From contig JAKIUO010000012.1 in assembly GCA_021647535.1 (NCBI GenBank), forward strand, positions 1-28,422: DNA of 28,422 bases, written 5' to 3'. The translations under genes were made by a program, and so were the position numbers. Positions 22,342 through 28,422 of the stretch are shown here, one piece after another. Below the pieces are notes generated by a model. The model did no database searches, had not been told where the DNA came from, and saw only the letters and a list, made by a program, of their open reading frames with translations. Source of the stretch: Hyphomicrobiaceae bacterium (GTDB taxonomy: Bacteria > Pseudomonadota > Alphaproteobacteria > Rhizobiales > JAKIUO01). The number at the start of each line of letters is the position of its first letter. The first letter of the stretch is position 1.

Positions 22342-23820
22342 GTGGCCCATCTTTATCTATCAGCGGCTCATAAATCATCTGGTAAAACAACCATAAGCGT
22401 TGGCCTGACCGCCGCATTGAAAAAGCGCGGCCTGCAAGTACAGACTTTTAAAAAGGGGCCAGACTATATCGACCCCCTCTGGCTGCAAAAGGCCTCCTCG
22501 CGCCCCTGCTATAATCTTGATTTCAACACGCAGAGCCACGACGAGATCAAGGCTCTTTTCGCCTATCATATGGCTTCGTTTGATCTTGGGCTGATTGAGG
22601 GTAATAAAGGGCTTTATGATGGGGTTGCTCTTGATGGACGCGATTCCAATGCAGCAATGGCGCAGTTGCTCAAAGCGCCTGTGGTGCTCGTCATTGATGT
22701 TGTGGGTATAACGCGCGGTATCGCCCCTTTATTGATTGGTTATGAAGCCTTTGCTCCCGAACTGACGATTGCCGGGGTGATTTTTAACAAGGTCGCCAGC
22801 GCGCGCCATGAAAGCAAATTGCGCGCCTCTGTTGAGCATTATACGGATATGGCTGTGGTCGGTGCGGTGCCACGCAATGAGGGTCTACTGGCACCTGAGC
22901 GCCACCTCGGTCTGATGCCTCCCAAAGAAAGCAGCGGTGCCAGCACACGCATAGATGAACTGGCGAGGATGATGGACGCTCATCTGGATTTGGAGCTGAT
23001 TTTAAAGATGGCGCAGATGGCAACTTTGCCAGAGGCTCCCAGAAATCCAAAGGCTCCCAAGAATCCAAAGGCCTCCAGGAAAGCTGATGCGCCAAGGGAA
23101 CCAGAGGCCTCAAGGGAAGCAGCAGGCGCGGTTGGGATTGCATCTCCTCACAGCAAGACGGTACGTATCGGCATAGCCCGTGACAGTGCCTTTGGCTTTT
23201 ACTATGCCGATGATCTGGATGCTTTACGAGAGGCCGGGGCAGAGCTGGTGTTCTTCAATACGCTTGAGGACAAGCAATTGCCAGCTATTGATGGTCTGTT
23301 TATAGGCGGGGGCTTTCCCGAAACCCATTTACTGGCGCTGGAAGCGAATAGAGGTCTGCGCGCAGATATAAAAGAAGCGGCGCAAAACGGCCTGCCGATC
23401 TATGCCGAGTGCGGCGGTTTGATGTATCTCTCCAAATCAATCGAATGGCAGGGGAAGCGGGCACAGATGGTTGGCTTTATTCCCGGCACCACAAATATGC
23501 ACAAAAAACCTCAGGGCCGGGGACTGGTGCGCGTTCGCGAAACTGGTGCAGGCTTATGGCCCAAAAAACAGGAGGGCGGCGAGCTAGCGACGATCACCGC
23601 CCATGAATTCCATTATGCTTCGCTGCAGGACCTGCCGGCAGATACGGTCTATGCTCATAAAGTCGAGCGCGGCTATGGTATTGATGGCGATAGTGACGCT
23701 ATTGTTCTAAACAATGTGCAGGCCGGTTTTTGCCATCACCGCACAACCTTGCAAAATGACTGGGCTGTGCGGTTCGTTGCGTTCGTGCAGCGCTGCAAAA
23801 AGCGCCCAAAGTCTGATTGA
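22342..23820 (+). CDS. dsrN: DsrN, siroheme amidase (CbiA-like)
   Basis: This 492-aa glutamine-dependent amidotransferase of the cobyrinic acid a,c-diamide synthase family amidates siroheme for DsrAB in characterised systems. It has an N-terminal ATP-binding P-loop (SGKTTISVG), the KKGPDYIDPLW motif, and a C-terminal GATase1-like domain with YAECGGLMYL (nucleophile Cys) and HEFHYA. Between the two domains (about 230-272) lies a Pro/Lys/Glu-rich linker of short degenerate repeats (PRNPKAPKNPKAS and similar). The start is GTG, with GGA upstream. Cobyrinate synthesis is a less likely role because the gene ends the dsr operon. Confidence 0.93.
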   Translation: MAHLYLSAAHKSSGKTTISVGLTAALKKRGLQVQTFKKGPDYIDPLWLQKASSRPCYNLDFNTQSHDEIKALFAYHMASFDLGLIEGNKGLYDGVALDGRDSNAAMAQLLKAPVVLVIDVVGITRGIAPLLIGYEAFAPELTIAGVIFNKVASARHESKLRASVEHYTDMAVVGAVPRNEGLLAPERHLGLMPPKESSGASTRIDELARMMDAHLDLELILKMAQMATLPEAPRNPKAPKNPKASRKADAPREPEASREAAGAVGIASPHSKTVRIGIARDSAFGFYYADDLDALREAGAELVFFNTLEDKQLPAIDGLFIGGGFPETHLLALEANRGLRADIKEAAQNGLPIYAECGGLMYLSKSIEWQGKRAQMVGFIPGTTNMHKKPQGRGLVRVRETGAGLWPKKQEGGELATITAHEFHYASLQDLPADTVYAHKVERGYGIDGDSDAIVLNNVQAGFCHHRTTLQNDWAVRFVAFVQRCKKRPKSD

Positions 23821-23835
23821 GGATTGGCTCTCAGC

Positions 23836-24408
23836 CTATTTCAACACTTTTGAAAGTGTGAAAGCCCCTCGAAGCTGTCCGGCTTTATATCCGGTGGCCC
23901 GGTCGTCCGGGTAGAGTTCAGCCAGCTTGTTTTTAAGGGGCTGCTTTTGCAAAGAGCCATGACATTTCAGACAGACCGCCTTGGTGGGGATGGCTTTCAT
24001 ATAGCGAAATGTCTTTTTGCCATTGAGGGTGACAATCTCGAAGTGCTCAAGCGTTTGGGGGTCAGCACCGGCCGCTTTTCTGGCTTCAAAATCGGTCATG
24101 ACCTTTTGTTCAAATGCATTAGCAGCATTGGCCTGGTTGCGTAGTTTCAGGGAGGTTCGGCCAACGGTCCAGCCACTATTTTCGCTGGCTTGTGTGGCCA
24201 GAGGAACAGCAACACTATTGCAGACCTGGAGGGCGTTGATCGGTCCGCCGTCCTTCATGGCGGAGACCAGGTTGGCTTTAAGGTCACCAGCAAAGTCCTT
24301 GATGATGGAGCGGGCTTGCGCCTGCGGGGTTTTGAATTCAACGGCAAAGGCTGGGCCACTCGCTGCAAGCGTAAGGCCAAGGGCGAGTGCAGATGTGAAT
24401 TTGTTCAT
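23836..24408 (-). CDS. periplasmic c-type heme protein, DUF3365 (Tll0287-like)
   Basis: The 190-aa protein has a signal peptide (MNKFTSALALGLTLAASGPAFA) and a DUF3365/Tll0287-like domain: ALQVCNSVAVPLA, then NSGWTVGRTSLKLRNQANA and RYMKAIPTKAVCLKCHG, with one CXXCH heme site near residue 146. Such domains are periplasmic heme sensors or single-heme cytochromes, sometimes linked to redox sensing. The gene converges with dsrN, the two stops being 16 bp apart, so it is not in the dsr operon but may serve the same electron-transfer setting. A perfect ACACTTT/AAAGTGT inverted repeat lies in its last codons. Confidence 0.82.
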   Translation of the reverse strand: MNKFTSALALGLTLAASGPAFAVEFKTPQAQARSIIKDFAGDLKANLVSAMKDGGPINALQVCNSVAVPLATQASENSGWTVGRTSLKLRNQANAANAFEQKVMTDFEARKAAGADPQTLEHFEIVTLNGKKTFRYMKAIPTKAVCLKCHGSLQKQPLKNKLAELYPDDRATGYKAGQLRGAFTLSKVLK

Positions 24409-24592
24409 AACAGTCCTTTTTTCAATATGTCTCTAAATTGATATATTTTCAAAACAGCATTAAGCGATTGGCTCAGATATTGGACTTGTTATGGGTCAAA
24501 TCAAGGTCGTGATTGACGCAGTGCAAAAGGGCGGTTTGGCGTAGATGTAGGATGCTGTGGGGTACTGTTCCGGGGCGGTTGCTCAACAGCCT

Positions 24593-26173
24593 CTAGCGTA
24601 ACAAGCGACCGATGAGGTCGCCGCGCAGAGCGTAGATTTCATAGATGGAGCGCAGTTTGCCGTAATGATTGGCGATTTTTTCGCTCTTGGTGGTGAACAG
24701 ATCGAGCTGTGCGTCGAGCAGTTCGAAGACGGTTTTGCTGCCATCTCTGAATTGCGCCTTGTAGAGCCGCAGCACTTTGGCGCTATCGCTTGCACGCGAG
24801 GCCAGCAGGGTTGATTTTTGTATATTGGCCTTGACTGTTCGAATGGCGCTTTCCAGTTCGGAAATATAGGCGCGGCGCTTTTTGCGATAGAGGTGCTTGT
24901 TCTCAATGATGCGGATCTGGATCTGCCGGGCGATATTGAGACGCTTGTCGCCATCAAGGAATTTGTAGTTGAACGATACGAGCCCTTTAAAGCCACTGGT
25001 CATGCCGGTTGCGCCCGAGACATTCTCTTTGACATTGCCAGAGACATCCAGATCAATGCTCGGCTTGAAATTGGCCTTGGCGGTACGCGCTTGCGCCCGC
25101 AGACTGTCAATATCGGCGCGAATGGACAAGAGTTTCGGATTGTCTGGATAATTGTCGCTCGATATGTTTTGGGGGGGCAATGGGGCAGGCAGATGCGTTG
25201 CCGGGGCCAGGTTTTTCGGGCGTAAATCGGTCAGGCGGATAAATTCTTCACGGGCATTTTGTTGGCGTGAGCGCAGGTCAATCAGGTTGGTCTTGGCACG
25301 CTCCAGCCGCGTGGTGACGCGTTTGACATCGGCAAGACTGGAGGCCCCGGCTTTCTGGCTTTGGGACACCAGTGCGAGAATATCTTTATGAGACGCCAGG
25401 TTTTGCCGGGCGATGGTGAGGTGTTGACTGGCTTCAAGGATGGAGAGATAGGCCTGTGCCACTTCAAGCGATACCTGGTTCATCTTGTCGATGCGCCGAT
25501 AGCCCGCCGAATTGTGCAAGGCTTTGCGGCGGTCGACATTGCCCCTTGTGCGGCCAAAATCATAGAGGTTTTGATGTAAATCAATGCCGTATTCCTGACG
25601 GGGAACGCCCAGTGATTTACTGGTGTCAGTATCATAGTTTTCCGGTCCGTAAGCAGCGCGCACACTGAGCGTTGGCCGATAGCCCGCCTTGGCAATTTCG
25701 ATGCTGGTGCGTTCGTCGCGCTCACGTGCCCAGGCGATGCCGATATCGGGGTTGTCGCGCATGGTATGGCGGATAATGGAGGGCAAGTCGCGATAGCTGG
25801 CGCGCCGGGGCGAGCTGGTTGTCACCGGAGCGAAGGGCGCAACTCTTGAAGCCCTGGCGGTTGATTGGCGTGGCCGGGCTGTGCTGGTCGAGGTCGTAAA
25901 GGCAGGTATGGGGGCGGCAGTTCGGCGTTTGGCCCCTATGGCGAGGGGTTTTTTGGTTTCGTTTCGTTTCGTTCCAAGCGCTGGCCTATTCTGGCTTTTT
26001 GAAGGATCACATATATGAGCTTGCGGCCCATCGCGATAGGCGCACGAAAGCTCAGTGACTTCTATGTTTTTAGACTTGCAGCCAACCAGAAATACGCCAC
26101 TCAGGAATAAGCAGAAGAAAGCCTTTAAAAAGGGGATTTTATTGATCCGGTTTTTGGTCAGTATAATTACCAA
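24593..26173 (-). CDS. TolC-family outer-membrane efflux lipoprotein
   Basis: The 526-aa protein resembles TolC/OprM outer membrane factors. A lipoprotein signal (FLKAFFCLFLSGVFLVGC, lipidated Cys32) is followed by a basic, low-complexity stretch (about 60-120). The OEP domain then begins near LPSIIRHTMRDNPDIGIAWAR and ends near DAQLDLFTTKSEKIANHYGKL. It would form the exit channel of a type I or RND system, but no inner-membrane partner is in the window. The start TTG at 26173 is the best available: no in-frame ATG precedes the OEP domain, and GGAA lies 5 nt upstream. A pentanucleotide repeat lies at 25956-25973. Confidence 0.82.
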   Translation of the reverse strand: MVIILTKNRINKIPFLKAFFCLFLSGVFLVGCKSKNIEVTELSCAYRDGPQAHICDPSKSQNRPALGTKRNETKKPLAIGAKRRTAAPIPAFTTSTSTARPRQSTARASRVAPFAPVTTSSPRRASYRDLPSIIRHTMRDNPDIGIAWARERDERTSIEIAKAGYRPTLSVRAAYGPENYDTDTSKSLGVPRQEYGIDLHQNLYDFGRTRGNVDRRKALHNSAGYRRIDKMNQVSLEVAQAYLSILEASQHLTIARQNLASHKDILALVSQSQKAGASSLADVKRVTTRLERAKTNLIDLRSRQQNAREEFIRLTDLRPKNLAPATHLPAPLPPQNISSDNYPDNPKLLSIRADIDSLRAQARTAKANFKPSIDLDVSGNVKENVSGATGMTSGFKGLVSFNYKFLDGDKRLNIARQIQIRIIENKHLYRKKRRAYISELESAIRTVKANIQKSTLLASRASDSAKVLRLYKAQFRDGSKTVFELLDAQLDLFTTKSEKIANHYGKLRSIYEIYALRGDLIGRLLR

Positions 26174-26370
26174 AACTGTTCCAATTCACATCAAAATAGA
26201 GACATGAACCAGCTAATAGATCAGACCTTAAAGTCGGGTTAATTGAGGGGGAGTTGGCAGCGGCAAGTTCCCGGAAAATGCTGGTTGGGGGGGGGCTAAA
26301 CGATCCAGACTGAGTGCTGATCATCCGTGTTCAAAGGGGGAGATCAGGGGACGATCTTTCAAGCTTTTTT
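26174..26370 (-). other. ggt/TolC intergenic region with G9 tract
   Basis: The 197-bp gap has no gene. It contains a run of nine G at 26287-26295 (C on the coding strand), about 115 bp before the TolC-like start. It should carry the promoter for the TolC-like gene. Confidence 0.4.
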
Positions 26371-27903
26371 TTAATCGGTGACTTTAAGTGCATAGCCATC
26401 GCGGCGCGGGTCGGCCTGGCCGATCAATTTGCCAGACGCCGTTTGGCAGACCCCATGCACGCCGCCAAAAAACATATTGGCTGACGGCCAGCCATGGGCG
26501 AGGGGGTATGTTTTGAGTAGTTGAGCTATAGCGTTTTTGTCAAAGGGGGGAGTATGAGAGCCATTTTCAAAGCTGATTTGTCCGCTCTTTTCAGTGTGCA
26601 AACGGGGCGCTTCAATGGCTTCTTTGAGCGTAAAACCATGATCAAAAAGGCCGCTTGCCACTTGTAAAAGTGCGCTCCTTATACGGTTTGACCCACCAGA
26701 ACCAAGAGCAAAGACCTTGTTATCCGTAGTGTTTATGAGGGTCGGGGCCATCATGCTGGAGAGGCGCTGGTTTGTTTTCCATAGATGAAAACCACCCTCA
26801 TGCAAGTCTTCTTCACCCAGCATATTATTGAGCATGAACCCACAGCCCGGCAAGATCAGGCCATTGCCCTCGCCATTTGAAAGGGTGGCGCTGGCGGCAT
26901 TGCCGAGCTCATCAATGATGCTGATATGGGTGGTGCCTTTATATGAGGGGTGGTGCCCGGCGACCGTTGCCAGCTGGCTTTCAATATGGGCCTTGTTGGC
27001 AAAGTTTGCCAGATCGCTGGTCTTTTTTGCCCGCGCCTTGTTGGTCAACATCATGACTTCAACAAGGTCGAGAAGTGTTGGGGGATGGGTTTTGCACAGC
27101 GCTTCCATAGCCCCCAAAGCGAAGCCGATCATCGGGCCGCCTGCACTGGGGGCAGGATTGAGATAAAATTTGTGATTGTGATAAAATTGTACCAGTGGAG
27201 CACGCCGCTCGACCTTGTAGTCGCGCAGATCCTCCAGGGTCAGATGTCCGCCATGATCGCGCGATTGAGTGATGATCAGCCTGGCGAGCTCGCCATGGCG
27301 AAAGAGGGCTTCGCCTTCGCGGGCCAGCGCTTCTAGAAAATCGGCAAAATCGGGGTTGCGAAACAGCTCGCCTGCTTGCAGCATCTCTCCATTTGGGCAA
27401 AAAAGAGCGCGGGCCTGAGGGCTATGGGTCAAGATGGGCTTGATGACGCTAAACAGGTAGGCATGAAAAGCGCTGACCTCGATGCCTTGGCGTGCCGCCT
27501 GCAGCGCTGGTGCAATGAGCTGCTGCAGGGGCAGGGTGCAGAGCTCTTTATGGATGGCAAACAGCCCTGGGATCATGCCGGGCAGGGCGGTGGCACCTGC
27601 GCCAATATGAAATTCCTGGGTGGCCGGGCCAAAATCAGCGTGAATGGCGTGAAAGCCGATATCATCAAGCGGGCGTTTTTGTTGGGGCGTCTGAGCAAAA
27701 AAGTCATAGAGCACAGGGGTTTTACGGCCTGCAACCTGCGCCATCAAAAATCCGCCGCCGCCCAGAGACGACAGCACATATTCGGCAAGGCCAGAAACCA
27801 TTATGCCGGCCAGTACCGCGTCAAAGGCGTTGCCGCCAGCTTGCAGGATTTGGGCGCAAGCCCTGGCGGTGACCTCATGACCTGCGGCAATAACAGCTTT
27901 CAT
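26371..27903 (-). CDS. gamma-glutamyltransferase-family protein
   Basis: The 510-aa Ntn-hydrolase precursor self-cleaves before a catalytic threonine. Thr324 in KGTTHISIID fits the nucleophile, and the SNGEGNG and GSGGSNRIRSALL segments bind glutamate in the family. The start MKAVIAAGHEVTARACAQIL has no signal peptide, so the protein is apparently cytoplasmic, whereas typical Ggt proteins are periplasmic. It could act on glutathione or a gamma-glutamyl or acyl amide, or be an acylase relative. AAGG lies 8 nt before the ATG. The gene follows the DUF411-containing gene by 57 bp on the same strand and may form an operon with it. Confidence 0.85.
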   Translation of the reverse strand: MKAVIAAGHEVTARACAQILQAGGNAFDAVLAGIMVSGLAEYVLSSLGGGGFLMAQVAGRKTPVLYDFFAQTPQQKRPLDDIGFHAIHADFGPATQEFHIGAGATALPGMIPGLFAIHKELCTLPLQQLIAPALQAARQGIEVSAFHAYLFSVIKPILTHSPQARALFCPNGEMLQAGELFRNPDFADFLEALAREGEALFRHGELARLIITQSRDHGGHLTLEDLRDYKVERRAPLVQFYHNHKFYLNPAPSAGGPMIGFALGAMEALCKTHPPTLLDLVEVMMLTNKARAKKTSDLANFANKAHIESQLATVAGHHPSYKGTTHISIIDELGNAASATLSNGEGNGLILPGCGFMLNNMLGEEDLHEGGFHLWKTNQRLSSMMAPTLINTTDNKVFALGSGGSNRIRSALLQVASGLFDHGFTLKEAIEAPRLHTEKSGQISFENGSHTPPFDKNAIAQLLKTYPLAHGWPSANMFFGGVHGVCQTASGKLIGQADPRRDGYALKVTD

Positions 27904-27960
27904 GGTTGCAGCCTTGCTGGCATGGGGATAGTTTCCTTTTTAGAGGCCGCAAAGGGCTGA

Positions 27961-28422
27961 TCAGTTCGGCATCCCGAAGCCAAAACCATCATCTGGATCT
28001 TTGTTGATGCCAGGGGGTTGCCACAAGAGCCAGGTCTGGTTTTCCTCCGATTTAAGGGCATCGGCAACGGCGCCGACATCGAAGTTTGTGAGGCGGGTTT
28101 TCATCTCAAACAGGAGCATTTCAACGCCGGTTGCGCCACCGGGGTAGACACAGCCAGACTCATTTTCCTTGCCCCAGAGGATCCAGACGTGATCGGGAGC
28201 CTCCGGGTTATCTTCTCCCGTAGCCTCGATGGTGACCTTGATGATGTCGGTCCATTTGACATGCTCGGAGCTGCCATCAGGGCGGATCAGAAAAACATCA
28301 TACGCGTCTTTGCGACTGCCAAAATCCATCCCCGATGAGCCAAGCGGCATATTAGGCACAGCCAGCCCCAAAGCCTCGGGGCGCTCGGCAAGCAAGCGCG
28401 CAATTTCGGTAGCCGGCACATG
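27961..28422 (-). CDS. partial protein: DUF411 end fused to a second conserved domain
   Basis: The 5' end lies beyond the window. The first part (HVPATEIARLLAERPEALGL then AVPNMPLGSSGMDFGSRKDA) matches the C-terminal half of DUF411, a small metal-associated periplasmic domain whose usual ending is GLAVPGMPIGSPGME...YDVLL. After DAYDVFLI the chain goes into KWTDIIKVTIEAT...VWILWG...CVYPGGATGVEMLL...NFDVGAVADAL...NQTWLLW. This resembles a separate small conserved family with a CxxPxGATG signature. A real fusion seems likely. The GTG at 28419 is probably internal. It lies 57 bp upstream of the gamma-glutamyltransferase gene. Confidence 0.6.
   Translation of the reverse strand, partial: HVPATEIARLLAERPEALGLAVPNMPLGSSGMDFGSRKDAYDVFLIRPDGSSEHVKWTDIIKVTIEATGEDNPEAPDHVWILWGKENESGCVYPGGATGVEMLLFEMKTRLTNFDVGAVADALKSEENQTWLLWQPPGINKDPDDGFGFGMPN

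Noticed and set aside
23034..23130. Possible CRISPR or minisatellite
   Set aside because: The repeats are short, degenerate and in frame within dsrN, with no spacers. They encode a protein linker.

Overview
The window looks like a chromosomal segment of a sulfur-oxidizing alphaproteobacterium, probably in or near the Rhodospirillales. The evidence is a fabI-fabB-fabA block diverging from an Irr-type Fur regulator, which is an alphaproteobacterial arrangement, together with a reverse (oxidative) dissimilatory sulfite reductase cluster. The genus assignment is inference; no rRNA or tRNA gene was seen.

Layout. 1-768: start of a gene leaving the window on the minus strand, then about 750 bp with no convincing gene. 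769-1323: a lysine/alanine-rich histone-H1-like protein with a C-terminal helix-hairpin-helix-like domain. 1579-5569 (minus): TPR protein, GNAT acetyltransferase, and the fatty-acid genes fabI, fabB and fabA. 5976-6976 (plus): irr, a hairpin-rich spacer, and a small secreted cationic protein. 6976-7135: a 160-bp imperfect palindrome lying exactly between two convergent stop codons. 7134-9810 (minus): ilvA, a membrane zinc-ribbon protein and an RluD-type pseudouridine synthase. 9811-10275 (plus): a single-pass membrane protein whose start codon abuts that of rluD, followed by a terminator.

10539-23820 (plus) is a contiguous dsrA-B-E-F-H-C-M-K-L-J-O-P-N cluster. DsrEFH relays sulfur to DsrC. 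DsrAB, with amidated siroheme whose amidation is attributed to DsrN, oxidizes DsrC-bound sulfur to sulfite. DsrL is an NAD(P)H-linked iron-sulfur flavoprotein that exchanges electrons with DsrAB. DsrMKJOP is the membrane complex that handles DsrC-linked thiols and quinone/periplasmic electrons. Presence of dsrL, dsrEFH and dsrN marks the oxidative rather than the sulfate-reducing type. Several longer gaps in the cluster carry strong hairpins (A/B, two at B/E, C/M, K/L, L/J), suggesting that the long transcript is processed or differentially stabilised.

23836-28422 (minus): a c-type-heme DUF3365-like periplasmic protein convergent with dsrN, a TolC-like outer-membrane lipoprotein, a gamma-glutamyltransferase-family protein without a signal peptide, and a partial protein that appears to fuse the end of a DUF411 domain to a second conserved domain.

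No CRISPR array, phage, transposase or defence system was seen. The most unusual items are the stop-to-stop palindrome at 6976-7135, the hairpin punctuation of the dsr cluster, an open frame continuing after the dsrB stop and ending in a TTGA overlap with dsrE, a DsrO apparently lacking two cluster-I cysteines, and the DUF411 fusion.
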